Shown here: piece by piece, positions 17,395 through 25,006 of the stretch | Layout: each line of letters starts with the position of its first letter | Numbering within the stretch: position 1 is the stretch's first letter | Assembly: GCA_023430065.1 (NCBI GenBank) | Contig: JAEZCG010000149.1 | Span: forward strand, 1 to 27,495 | Origin: Pseudomonadota bacterium | Lineage (GTDB): Bacteria; Pseudomonadota; Gammaproteobacteria; Burkholderiales; SHXO01 | Reading direction: 5' to 3' | DNA length: 27,495 bases | Position numbers and translations under genes: made by a program | The notes under the pieces: generated by a model | Told to the model about the DNA's origin: nothing | The model's input: only the letters and a program-made list of their open reading frames with translations | The model's database searches: none

Positions 17395-17556
17395 TTGCGA
17401 TAGGTAAGTCCGCGGCGGCGAATCAGCGCCGCACGCACGATCGCGTGCGTGAGCTGCGGAACGGACAGAGCTCGATTGCGAACAAGGTCGTTCGCGAGAC
17501 GAGACAGGCGATGAAGCCCATGCAGCGGAGCCTAGCTCCGCCGGTGGGCTTTTTTG
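17395..17556 (+). promoter_or_regulatory. Candidate ANTAR (AmiR) target leader RNA
   Basis: The leader can fold several hairpins. One is GCGGCG-AATCAG-CGCCGC (17415-17432), a 6-bp stem with a hexaloop starting with A. A perfect 8-bp stem CACGCACG/CGTGCGTG is at 17432-17451. The key one is GCGAAC-AAGGTC-GTTCGC (17478-17495): a 6-bp stem and a six-base loop with A at position 1 and G at position 4, the known ANTAR recognition feature. An intrinsic terminator follows about 20 bases later. The first hairpin has C at loop position 4, so the pair is not fully canonical. An amiR gene 1.5 kb away supports the assignment. Confidence 0.65.
17514..17556 (+). terminator. Intrinsic terminator in the leader of the urt-ami-ure operon
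   Basis: Outer arms AAGCCCA (17514-17520) and TGGGCTT (17545-17551), inner arms GCGGAGC (17525-17531) and GCTCCGC (17535-17541) with a three-base loop, followed by six T (17550-17555). It lies about 55 bases before the first gene, where it would stop transcription unless antiterminated. Confidence 0.8.
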
Positions 17557-17608
17557 TTGTTGCGGTCGGGAGCCGTCAACCACGTCATACACGGGGAAAG
17601 GAGTCCAA

Positions 17609-18799
17609 ATGAGCAAGGTCACGAGAAGAGAGTTCATCAAGGCCGGGACCGTCGCGGCGGCAGCGGCCACCGTATCTGCGCCGTTCATCTGGCCGAAGGG
17701 CGCGCAGGCAGCGGATCCCATCAAAGTCGGCATCCTGCATTCGTTGACCGGCACCATCGCCATCGCCGAAGCGTCGGTGGTCGACGCCGAGAAGATGGCC
17801 ATCGAGGAGATCAACAAGGCAGGCGGTGTCATGGGTCGCCCATTGGAGGTGATCGTCGAGGACGGCGCCAGCGATTGGCCGACCTTTGCCGAGAAGGCGC
17901 GCAAGCTGCTGGAACGCGACAAGGTGGCGGCTATCTTCGGCTGCTACACCTCGGCCTCGCGCAAGGCCGTCCTGCCGGTGATGGAGCGCTACAAGGGCCT
18001 GCTCTACTACCCCACCTACTACGAAGGACTGGAGCAGTCTCCCAACATCATGTACACCGCGCAGGAGGGCACACAGTCGGCGATCGCCTCTCTCGACTGG
18101 CTGTACAAGAACAAGGGCAAAACGTTCTATCTCATCGGCTCGGACTACATCTGGCCGCGCACGATGAACAAGATCGCGAACCTGCACGTCAAGAAGATCG
18201 GCGGAAAGATCGTCGGCGAGAGCTACTATCCCCTCGGCTCCATCGAGTTCGCTTCCGAGATCAACAAGATCAAGGCAGCCAAGCCCGACGTCATCTGGAG
18301 CACCGTGGTAGGAGGCAGCAACGTGGCCTTCTACAAGCAGCTCCAGGCGGCCGGTATCAACGGCAAGAACCAGGCGCTATGTGCGATGGCGGTATCCGAG
18401 GAGGAAGCGTCGGGTATCGGCGCCGAGAACCTCGAGGGCTTCATGTCGTGCATGGGTTACTTCCAGAGCCTGAAGAACCCCGCCAACGACAAGTTCGTCA
18501 AGGCGTTCAAGGCCAAGTACGGCGCGAACCGTGTCGTGGGCGACACCATGGCGTGCGGCTATACCTCGGTGTACTTGTGGAAACTCGCGGTCGAGAAGGC
18601 GACGAGCCTGGAGGTACCGAAGGTGGTGGCGGCCTCGTCCGATCTGGGCTTCGACGCCCCGGAAGGCAAGATCAAGGTTCACAAGAGCAACCATCACCTG
18701 TGGAAGCACGCGCGCATCGGCACATTCCGCAGGGACGGGCAGATCGACATGATTTACGAGTCGACGCTGATCGAGCCGAATCCCTTTCCGAAGTTCTAG
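17609..18799 (+). CDS. urtA: Urea/short-chain amide ABC transporter, substrate-binding protein
   Basis: 396 residues. The start MSKVTRREFIKAGTV carries a twin-arginine leader with cleavage after the AQA of PKGAQAADP, so the protein is exported folded. GAAAGGAG stands seven bases before the ATG. The mature protein belongs to the UrtA/FmdD branch of leucine-type binding proteins: IKVGILHSLTGTIAIAEAS, VEDGASDWPTFAEKARKLL, FGCYTSASRKAVLPVMERY, LLYYPTYYEGLEQSPNIMYT, YLIGSDYIWPRTMNKIA. UrtA proteins bind urea and FmdD binds formamide/acetamide; sequence alone does not settle which. It is the first gene after the antitermination leader, and its AmiC homologue lies in the opposite direction. A strong hairpin follows the stop. 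Confidence 0.85.
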   Translation: MSKVTRREFIKAGTVAAAAATVSAPFIWPKGAQAADPIKVGILHSLTGTIAIAEASVVDAEKMAIEEINKAGGVMGRPLEVIVEDGASDWPTFAEKARKLLERDKVAAIFGCYTSASRKAVLPVMERYKGLLYYPTYYEGLEQSPNIMYTAQEGTQSAIASLDWLYKNKGKTFYLIGSDYIWPRTMNKIANLHVKKIGGKIVGESYYPLGSIEFASEINKIKAAKPDVIWSTVVGGSNVAFYKQLQAAGINGKNQALCAMAVSEEEASGIGAENLEGFMSCMGYFQSLKNPANDKFVKAFKAKYGANRVVGDTMACGYTSVYLWKLAVEKATSLEVPKVVAASSDLGFDAPEGKIKVHKSNHHLWKHARIGTFRRDGQIDMIYESTLIEPNPFPKF

Positions 18800-18801
18800 C
18801 G

Positions 18802-18826
18802 TGAGGCCGCCTTCCAGGCGGCCTCA
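18802..18826 (+). repeat. Hairpin after urtA
   Basis: TGAGGCCGCC-TTCCA-GGCGGCCTCA is a perfect 10-bp stem with a five-base loop, three bases after the urtA stop codon. There is no T-run. Such intercistronic hairpins commonly protect the binding-protein message and lower expression of downstream transporter genes, giving an excess of binding protein. Confidence 0.65.
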
Positions 18827-18830
18827 TGTC

Positions 18831-18920
18831 GTGACTCGTGACGTCGTGACTCGACCCCTCTCCTTGGTCTCACGCGGGAAGGGGGAAAGCAAGCGTCACG
18901 AATCACGAATCACGAGTCAC
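18831..18920. repeat. Repetitive inverted/direct repeat DNA between urtA and urtB
   Basis: GTGACTCGTGA (18831-18841) is the exact complement of TCACGAGTCAC (18910-18920). Both flanks are made of short iterations (CGTGACTCG on the left, TCACGAA on the right). It looks like a degenerate palindromic repeat element. It ends close to the urtB start and leaves that gene without a visible ribosome site. Confidence 0.6.
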
Positions 18921-18934
18921 AACGATCACGAACG

Positions 18935-19843
18935 ATGACGCCCGAGATCCTCGCCATGCAGGCCTTCAACGGCCTGAGCCTGTTCACCATCCTGGTGCTG
19001 ATGGCGCTGGGGCTGGCCATCGTGTTCGGGTTGATGGGCGTGATCAACATGGCGCACGGCGAGCTGATGGCGCTGGGCGCTTACATGACGTACGCCACCT
19101 CCATCGTCTTCGAGCGCTTCGCCCCCGGCATGATGGACATCTACTTCGTAGTCGGGATCGTCGTCGCTTTCTGCGTGACGTTCGTATTCGGCTATATCCT
19201 CGAACGCGGCTTCATCCGCTTTCTCTACAAGCGGCCTCTCGACACCATGCTCGCGACGTGGGGGCTGAGTCTCATCCTGCAGCAGGTGTTCCGCCACGTT
19301 TTCGGCCCCAAGGAAGTGGGCGTCCCGACGGTGTCCTGGCTGCAGGGCGCCTGGCAGCCGTCTTTCTTCCCCGGAGCGTCGTTTCCCCTGAGTCGCATCT
19401 TCATCGTTGCGCTCGCGCTCGCAGTGGGCGCTGCGGTCTGGTACCTCCTGTTCAAGACGCGCTGGGGGTTGCGCATTCGCGCCGTCACGCAGAACCGCGC
19501 GATGAGCAGTGCGGCCGGTATCAACACCGAACGCGTCGATGCGCTGACATTCGCTCTGGGTTGCGGCCTGGCGGGCATCGCAGGCAGTTCCTTCACCATG
19601 CTCGCCTCCACCGGACCCGTCACTGGCCAGCAGTACGTCGTGGACACCTTCATCGTGGTGGTGTTCGGTGGCGTGGAGAGCCTGCTCGGCACCTTCCTGT
19701 CGGCCTTCGTCATCGGTCAGCTGCAGTCGACGTTCGAGTTCCTGACGACGGGCTCCATGGCGAAGGCGTCCATCCTGTTGCTGGTGATCGTCGCGCTCTA
19801 CTTCCGGCCTAACGGCCTGTTCGCTGCGAAGGTGAGAAGGTAG
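18935..19843 (+). CDS. urtB: Urea/amide ABC transporter permease, LivH/UrtB type
   Basis: 302 residues, hydrophobic throughout, with about eight membrane spans. Family marks are QAFNGLSLFTILVLMALGLA at the N end, VFGLMGVINMAHGELMALGA, LLFKTRWGLRIRAVTQNRAM (the cytoplasmic coupling loop), LTFALGCGLAGIAGSSFTML and VVVFGGVESLLGTFLSAFVI. It lacks the N-terminal extension of many UrtB proteins and is the compact form seen in FmdE-like systems. It forms the inner-membrane channel with the next gene product. The ribosome site is poor, probably because of the repeat DNA just before it. The next gene starts directly at its stop. Confidence 0.85.
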   Translation: MTPEILAMQAFNGLSLFTILVLMALGLAIVFGLMGVINMAHGELMALGAYMTYATSIVFERFAPGMMDIYFVVGIVVAFCVTFVFGYILERGFIRFLYKRPLDTMLATWGLSLILQQVFRHVFGPKEVGVPTVSWLQGAWQPSFFPGASFPLSRIFIVALALAVGAAVWYLLFKTRWGLRIRAVTQNRAMSSAAGINTERVDALTFALGCGLAGIAGSSFTMLASTGPVTGQQYVVDTFIVVVFGGVESLLGTFLSAFVIGQLQSTFEFLTTGSMAKASILLLVIVALYFRPNGLFAAKVRR

Positions 19844-20971
19844 ATGGGCAATGGTGTCATCGCGGCCGGCGGTCACGCCGCAGCCGGACCGAACGAAACG
19901 ATAATGAGTGCCCGGCTGGGGAAATTGGGTTTCCCGCTCCTGGCCCTGCTGCTGCTCATCGTGGTTCCACTTTCGCTGAGCGAGTTCCGCCTCAGCCTTG
20001 CGGCCAAGTATCTGTGTTTCGCCTTTCCCGCCATTGGCATCGTGCTGATCTGGGGCTACGGCGGCATCCTCAGCCTGGGTCAGGGTATCTTCTTCGGCCT
20101 GGGCAGCTACATGATGGCGATGTTCATGAAGCTGGAGTCGACCGCTAGCGGCAGTTCGGCGCAGGCGCTGGCTGAGTTCTTCGGCTCGAACCTTCCGGAC
20201 TTCATGGTGTGGAACAGCGTCGAGAAGCTGCCCTGGTGGTGGGAGCCGTTCCACTACTTCTGGTTCACGCTCCCGGCCATCGTCCTGCTGCCCGCGGCGC
20301 TCGCCTTCATTCTCGCCTACGCAAACTTCCGCAAGCGCGTCGGCGGTGTTTACTTCTCCATCATCACGCTGTCGCTGTCGGCGATCATGGCCATCGTCAT
20401 TATCGGCCAGCAAGGCGTCACCGGCGGCGTCAACGGCATCACCGACTTCAAGACTTTTCTAGGCATCAGCCTCGAGGAAGACGGCATTCGCACCAAGTTC
20501 TACTTCGTGACGGTGGTCCTGCTGCTCGCCGCAGTGCTGCTCGGTTCCTTCATCGTCCGAAGCCGCCTGGGCAAGGTGCTGGTCGCCATCCGGGACCGCG
20601 AAGACCGGGTCCGCTTCTCCGGCTACGACCCTGCCCTGTTCAAGGCCTTCATCTTCGCGGTGGCTGCCGTGTTCGCCTCTGTCGGCGGGGCGTTGTTCAC
20701 CATCCAGGTCGGCCTTGCCTCGCCTTCCCTGGTGGGCATCGTCCCGTCGATCGAGATGGTGATCTACGCGGCCGCAGGCGGCCGTCTGTCGCTGATCGGT
20801 GCCGTCTACGGTGCCGTCCTCGTGGGCGCCGCGAAGACGTTCTTCTCCGAGAACTTCCTCGAGTACTGGCTGTACTTCATCGGCGGCCTGTTCATCGTCA
20901 TCGTCGTGTTTCTGCCAGACGGGCTGGCCGGCTTGCTGAGCCGCGTGACGGGCAAGCAGAGGAAAGCATGA
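19844..20971 (+). CDS. urtC: Urea/amide ABC transporter permease, LivM/UrtC type
   Basis: 375 residues if translation starts at the ATG directly following the urtB stop; a second Met at 19904 (MSARLGKLGFPLLALL) is a plausible alternative giving 355 residues. Highly hydrophobic, about nine spans. UrtC-type motifs are LCFAFPAIGIVLIWGYGGIL, SLGQGIFFGLGSYMMAMFMK, GVYFSIITLSLSAIMAIVII, VLVAIRDREDRVRFSGYDPA (coupling loop) and IVPSIEMVIYAAAGGRLSLI. It pairs with the preceding permease. Its stop overlaps the urtD start (ATGA), so expression is coupled. Confidence 0.87.
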   Translation: MGNGVIAAGGHAAAGPNETIMSARLGKLGFPLLALLLLIVVPLSLSEFRLSLAAKYLCFAFPAIGIVLIWGYGGILSLGQGIFFGLGSYMMAMFMKLESTASGSSAQALAEFFGSNLPDFMVWNSVEKLPWWWEPFHYFWFTLPAIVLLPAALAFILAYANFRKRVGGVYFSIITLSLSAIMAIVIIGQQGVTGGVNGITDFKTFLGISLEEDGIRTKFYFVTVVLLLAAVLLGSFIVRSRLGKVLVAIRDREDRVRFSGYDPALFKAFIFAVAAVFASVGGALFTIQVGLASPSLVGIVPSIEMVIYAAAGGRLSLIGAVYGAVLVGAAKTFFSENFLEYWLYFIGGLFIVIVVFLPDGLAGLLSRVTGKQRKA

Positions 20972-21708
20972 GCGAGCAGCTGATCCTCTCGGTCGAGGAC
21001 TTGACCGTCTCCTTCGATGGGTTCAAGGCGGTCGACAACCTCAATTTCTACGTCGAGGAGAACGAACTGCGCTGCGTGATCGGACCGAACGGCGCAGGCA
21101 AGACCACGCTGCTCGACATGATCTGCGGCAAGACCAAGCCGACCACGGGCACGATCAAGTTCAAGCGTCATCAGCTGCAGGACATGATCGAATACCAGAT
21201 CACGCGCCTCGGCGTCGGTCGCAAGTTCCAGAACCCGTCGGTGTACGAGGATCTCACGGTGTTCGAGAACCTCGAGATCTCCTATCCGAAGAGGCGCGGC
21301 ATCCTGGGTTCACTGTTCTTCCGTCGGGACAGGGCGCTGCTGGAGAAGATCGACAAGGTCGCCGAGGAGATCTTCCTGCACGAGGTCCTGCGGCATAAGG
21401 CCGGACAGCTCAGCCACGGGCAAAAACAGTGGCTGGAGATCGGCATGCTGCTGATGCAGGACCCGGAACTGCTTCTGCTCGACGAGCCCGTCGCGGGCAT
21501 GAGTTTGAAGGAGCGCGAGCAGACGGCGCAACTGCTCAACCGCATCTCGAAGGGGCGATCGATCGTCGTCATCGAACACGACATGGCCTTCGTGCGCATG
21601 ATCGCGCACAAGGTCACCGTTTTGCACCAGGGTAAGCTGCTCGCCGAGGGCAGCATGGACCAGGTTCAGAGCGACCCGAAGGTCATCGAAGTCTATCTCG
21701 GGCACTGA
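20968..21708 (+). CDS. urtD: Urea/amide ABC transporter ATP-binding protein UrtD
   Basis: 246 residues from MSEQLILSVEDLTVSFDGFK; the frame is open further up but that part overlaps urtC. Walker A is GPNGAGKTT (residues about 39-47); VGRKFQNPSVYEDLTVFENL is the Q-loop region typical of UrtD. The signature is LSHGQ instead of LSGGQ, as in UrtD proteins, and Walker B is LLLLDEPVAGM followed by the switch region VVIEHDMAFV. It powers uptake together with UrtE. Confidence 0.93.
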   Translation: MSEQLILSVEDLTVSFDGFKAVDNLNFYVEENELRCVIGPNGAGKTTLLDMICGKTKPTTGTIKFKRHQLQDMIEYQITRLGVGRKFQNPSVYEDLTVFENLEISYPKRRGILGSLFFRRDRALLEKIDKVAEEIFLHEVLRHKAGQLSHGQKQWLEIGMLLMQDPELLLLDEPVAGMSLKEREQTAQLLNRISKGRSIVVIEHDMAFVRMIAHKVTVLHQGKLLAEGSMDQVQSDPKVIEVYLGH

Positions 21709-21718
21709 GGCCGTCGAC

Positions 21719-22408
21719 ATGCTCGCAGTCCACAACATCAACGTCTTCTACGGGGACAGCCACGTCATCCGCAACGTCGCGTTCCGGCTCGGGCCGCAGG
21801 AAACCATTGCCATCATGGGGCGCAACGGGATGGGCAAGACCACCTTGCTCAAGTCGCTCATCGGCATGCTGCCAGTGCGCAGTGGCAAGGTGAGCCTGAA
21901 TGAGCGCGAGCTCACTCACGCCAGGAGTCACGAACGGGTTTCAGCCGGAATGGGCTTCGTGCCACAGGGGCGAATGATCTTCCCTTACCTCACAGTCGAG
22001 GAGAACATTCTCACCGGCATGGAGAACGCGGCTGAAAAGTCGGTGCCTGGTTACATCTACGACGTGTTCCCGGTGCTGAACGAGATGAAGCGCCGCCGCG
22101 GCGGGAACCTTTCGGGCGGCCAGCAGCAGCAGCTGGCGATCGCGCGCGCCCTGGTGAGCAATCCCAAGGTGCTGATCCTGGACGAGCCGACGGAAGGCAT
22201 CCAGCCGTCGATCATCAAGGAAATCGCGCGAGCGCTGAACACGCTGAAGACGCAACGCGGGTTCTCGCTGGTGGTCTCGGAGCAGGTGCTCAGTTTCGCG
22301 ATGGAGATCGCCGACCGATTTCTGATCATGGAGAAGGGCGAGTTCGTGCATGAGCAGACCCGCGCGACCGCTGACACGGCAAGGATCCATGCCTACCTCA
22401 CGGTGTAG
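21719..22408 (+). CDS. urtE: Urea/amide ABC transporter ATP-binding protein UrtE
   Basis: 229 residues, the second ATPase. Walker A GRNGMGKTT (residues 34-42), VPQGRMIFPYLTVEENILTG, signature LSGGQQQQLAIARAL, Walker B VLILDEPTEGIQPSIIKEIA and switch region VVSEQVLSFA. The GMGKTT variant and the TEGIQPSII stretch are typical of UrtE. Ten bases separate it from urtD; a gap of 108 bases without a T-run terminator precedes amiE. Confidence 0.93.
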   Translation: MLAVHNINVFYGDSHVIRNVAFRLGPQETIAIMGRNGMGKTTLLKSLIGMLPVRSGKVSLNERELTHARSHERVSAGMGFVPQGRMIFPYLTVEENILTGMENAAEKSVPGYIYDVFPVLNEMKRRRGGNLSGGQQQQLAIARALVSNPKVLILDEPTEGIQPSIIKEIARALNTLKTQRGFSLVVSEQVLSFAMEIADRFLIMEKGEFVHEQTRATADTARIHAYLTV

Positions 22409-22516
22409 TCGGCATGGAACGGAAATCTTGGAGGCGGGCGGTCCCGGCCGCGCCGTCGAAGAGAAGGAAGCTCAAGGGCGAGCGCACGTCACAAACCAGT
22501 CTTAAGGAGAGCCTTG

Positions 22517-23557
22517 ATGCTACACGGAGACATTTCGAGCAGTAACGACACCGTCGGCGTCGCCGTCGTCAACTACAAGATGCCGCGGCTGCACACCAAG
22601 AAGGAAGTGCTCGACAACGCCCGCAAGATCGCGGAGATGATCGAGGGAATGAAGGTGGGGCTGCCGGGCATGGACTTGGTCATCTTCCCCGAGTACAGCA
22701 CGCACGGGATCATGTATGACTCCAAGGAGATGTACGAGACGGCCTCGAACGTGCCGGGCGAGGAGACTGAAATCTTCGCCGCTGCGTGCCGCAAGGCCAA
22801 GGTGTGGGGCGTGTTCTCGCTGACCGGCGAGCGCCACGAAGATCACCCCAACAAGGCGCCGTACAACACGCTGATCCTGATGAACGACAGAGGCGAGATC
22901 GTGCAGAAGTACCGCAAGATCATGCCCTGGGTGCCCATCGAAGGCTGGTACCCGGGCAACTGCACCTATGTGTCGGAGGGGCCAAAGGGGCTGAAAGTCA
23001 GCCTGATCATCTGCGACGATGGCAACTATCCCGAGATATGGCGCGACTGCGCGATGAAGGGAGCCGAACTGATCGTGCGCTGCCAAGGCTACATGTACCC
23101 GGCAAAAGATCAACAAGTGATCATGGCCAAGGCCATGGCATGGGCCAACAACGTCTACGTCGCGGTGGCCAATGCTGCCGGCTTCGACGGCGTGTATTCC
23201 TACTTCGGCCATTCGGCCATCGTCGGCTTCGATGGCCGCACGCTGGGCGAGTGTGGCGAGGAGGAGTACGGCATCCAGTTTGCGCAACTCTCCAAGAGTC
23301 TCATCCGCGACGCGCGCAAGAACGCCCAGTCCAACAACCATCTGTTCAAGCTGCTGCATCGCGGCTACACCGGCAAGATCAATTCGCGCGAGGGCGATGA
23401 GGGCGTTGCCGCGTGCCCGTACGATTTCTACAAGAAGTGGATCACCGATCCGGAAGGCACCAAGAAGATGGTGGAAGCCATCACGCGTCCGACCGTCGGA
23501 ACGGAGGAGTGCCCGATCGAAGGGATTCCCAACCCGAAGACGAAGGCCCACGCCTAG
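22517..23557 (+). CDS. amiE: Aliphatic amidase AmiE
   Basis: 346 residues, the same length as P. aeruginosa AmiE, starting [27 protein letters not shown] lies six bases upstream, and a TTG one codon earlier can be ignored. It is a nitrilase-superfamily enzyme that hydrolyses short-chain amides (acetamide, propionamide) to acid and ammonia in the cytosol. The catalytic triad is in place at the family numbering: Glu59 (FPEYS), Lys134 (QKYRKI) and Cys166 (LIICDDGNY). The sequence is recognisably close to the Pseudomonas enzyme along its length ([38 protein letters not shown]). Its place between an ABC importer and urease genes, under the ami-type leader, suggests imported amides are used as nitrogen source. 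Confidence 0.96.
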   Translation: MLHGDISSSNDTVGVAVVNYKMPRLHTKKEVLDNARKIAEMIEGMKVGLPGMDLVIFPEYSTHGIMYDSKEMYETASNVPGEETEIFAAACRKAKVWGVFSLTGERHEDHPNKAPYNTLILMNDRGEIVQKYRKIMPWVPIEGWYPGNCTYVSEGPKGLKVSLIICDDGNYPEIWRDCAMKGAELIVRCQGYMYPAKDQQVIMAKAMAWANNVYVAVANAAGFDGVYSYFGHSAIVGFDGRTLGECGEEEYGIQFAQLSKSLIRDARKNAQSNNHLFKLLHRGYTGKINSREGDEGVAACPYDFYKKWITDPEGTKKMVEAITRPTVGTEECPIEGIPNPKTKAHA

Positions 23558-23567
23558 AGGTCGGCGG

Positions 23568-23606
23568 CGCCACCGCTCTGGCCGGTAGCTGGCTGGCACG
23601 GTGGCG
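23568..23606 (+). repeat. Hairpin-forming sequence after amiE
   Basis: CGCCACCG (23568-23575) pairs with CGGTGGCG (23599-23606) around a 23-base loop. TCTTG follows, too poor in T for a firm terminator. It may reduce read-through into the urease genes or do nothing. Confidence 0.3.
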
Positions 23607-23663
23607 TCTTGAATCGAAATAAGTCGATGAGAGTTCTCGCCAGGCTAGGAGCACACGCTTGCT

Positions 23664-24236
23664 GTGAATGCAGTATACGAGTTGCTCGGCTTCGCCTCGG
23701 TATCGACAAGAAGTGACACTCACGACCAAGTAATGAACCAGTTGCTGCTAGAGTCCGAGGTCAAGTACCGACTCTTGACCAACGGCACGATGCTGAAGAT
23801 CGACCACATCGTCGGCCTCGCGACCGACCCGGACATTTCCGATGCCCTGCACCGCCTCGAGCACGCCGGTGCGGTCGAGGTCGTCACGCTCAGCGAACTG
23901 GACACGCATCGCCATCACCTGCGGGCGATCACCGACCGCGGCACCGAGTGCGCGGTACGCCTGCCGCGCACGCAGCACCTGAGCGATGGGGCCGTGCTGT
24001 TTCTCGACACGGCGCGCGCGGTCGTGGTGCGCATGGCTGAGAAGAAGTGGCTGGTGCTGGAAGCGTCGGACGTCGCCTCGGCGCTGGAAGTCGGCTACTT
24101 CGCCGGAAACATGCATTGGAAGGTGGAGTTCGACGGGCCGCGCCTGCGCATCGCCCTCCAGGGGCCGGTCGAGTCGTACCTGGAGCGCCTCGCGCACATC
24201 ACGGCCGATGGACGTGTGAAGCGGGTCGAGTCGTGA
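23664..24236 (+). CDS. ureE: UreE-like urease metallochaperone with N-terminal extension
   Basis: 190 residues from a GTG with AGGAG 13 bases upstream, or 167 residues from the ATG at 23733 (MNQLLLESEVKY); the start is unsettled. The second half is UreE: AITDRGTECAVRLPRTQHLSDGAVLF (shown in parts) is the peptide-binding domain, and EVGYFAGNMHWKVEF carries His151 of the conserved G-N-x-H nickel motif. There are two departures. A stretch of about 45 residues with beta and helix character (MLKIDHIVGLATDPDISDAL) precedes the UreE domain, and the His-rich tail of many UreE proteins is absent (the end is VKRVES). It would deliver nickel for the downstream urease, and perhaps for cluster 1, which has no ureE. 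Confidence 0.75.
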   Translation: MNAVYELLGFASVSTRSDTHDQVMNQLLLESEVKYRLLTNGTMLKIDHIVGLATDPDISDALHRLEHAGAVEVVTLSELDTHRHHLRAITDRGTECAVRLPRTQHLSDGAVLFLDTARAVVVRMAEKKWLVLEASDVASALEVGYFAGNMHWKVEFDGPRLRIALQGPVESYLERLAHITADGRVKRVES

Positions 24237-24246
24237 AGCTGAGAGC

Positions 24247-24966
24247 ATGACCTCCGACGCTCGCTTGCAGGCGACGATGTCCGCTAACGTCGATGCAGAA
24301 ACCATGCTGTTCGCCTGCCTGCAGAACGCAGACAGCTTCTTTCCCGCGGGGGCGATCGCCTTCTCCTGGGGATTGGAGACGTTGATCACGGACGGCCTGG
24401 TACACGGTGCGGGTCAGGTCGAGGCCTTTTTGCTCGGCCAGCTGGTGCAGCGCTGGGACGTTGCCGACCGGCCAGCGCTGGTCGCCGCACACCGGACGTG
24501 GGACCTCGATGACGCCTGCGAGATCGACGCGCAGGTCGAGGCCATGACGCTGGCCAGCGAACTGCGCGAGGGGTCCAGGCGGGCGGGCGCTGCGCTGCTC
24601 AGCGTGCACGGGCGGCTCGGCACGGACGGTGTGCCGGCGCTTCAGGAGGCCGTTCGAGGCGGCCGCGCAACCGGGCATCTGGCCGTGGTGCAGGGGTGGG
24701 TATGGCGCGGTGCGGGGATGAGCGAGATGGCCGCGCAGATCGTGTCTGCGCACAGCTTCTGCGTGGCGCTGCTGGGGGCGGCGTTGCGCCTGGGCTGCAT
24801 CGGCCATCTGCATGCCCAGCGCATCCTGCTGGCGGCGCGCTCGACGATGGTCGAACTGCTGCGCACGCCCGCCCTCGCGGTCGACGCGATGTACGGCTGC
24901 GTACCCGCGACGGAGATCGCCGCGATGCGCCACGAGACGCAGGCCTCGCGCTTGTTTGCCAATTGA
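24247..24966 (+). CDS. ureF: Divergent urease accessory protein UreF (cluster 2)
   Basis: 239 residues, starting ten bases after the ureE-like gene. The UreF signature is recognisable but altered: [17 protein letters not shown] (residues 30-46) against SPAFPVGAFAYSQGLET in cluster 1. The C end [13 protein letters not shown] keeps the HETQ-x-SRLF tail. The middle, [20 protein letters not shown] and the section up to the QRILL helix, follows the all-helical UreF pattern. The distance from cluster 1 UreF means it is not a recent duplicate and probably serves its own urease. It ends 40 bases before the fused structural gene. Confidence 0.85.
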   Translation: MTSDARLQATMSANVDAETMLFACLQNADSFFPAGAIAFSWGLETLITDGLVHGAGQVEAFLLGQLVQRWDVADRPALVAAHRTWDLDDACEIDAQVEAMTLASELREGSRRAGAALLSVHGRLGTDGVPALQEAVRGGRATGHLAVVQGWVWRGAGMSEMAAQIVSAHSFCVALLGAALRLGCIGHLHAQRILLAARSTMVELLRTPALAVDAMYGCVPATEIAAMRHETQASRLFAN

Positions 24967-25006
24967 ACGACGGCGCGGGTCAGGATACTTCAGAAGGACA
25001 ACCAAC

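Noticed and set aside
17367..17612. 81-codon leader ORF crossing the antitermination region
   Set aside because: It runs through the terminator hairpin and just past the urtA start, begins inside the proposed sigma54 promoter and has no ribosome site; a leader peptide is not needed in an AmiR mechanism.
18895..18930. Iterated TCACGAA units resembling a CRISPR or tandem array
   Set aside because: Units are about 7-9 bases, irregular, without spacers or cas genes.
22409..22516. Possible second AmiR leader directly before amiE, as in Pseudomonas
   Set aside because: No T-run terminator and no A1-G4 hexaloop hairpin were seen in this gap; amiE seems to be read through from the upstream leader.
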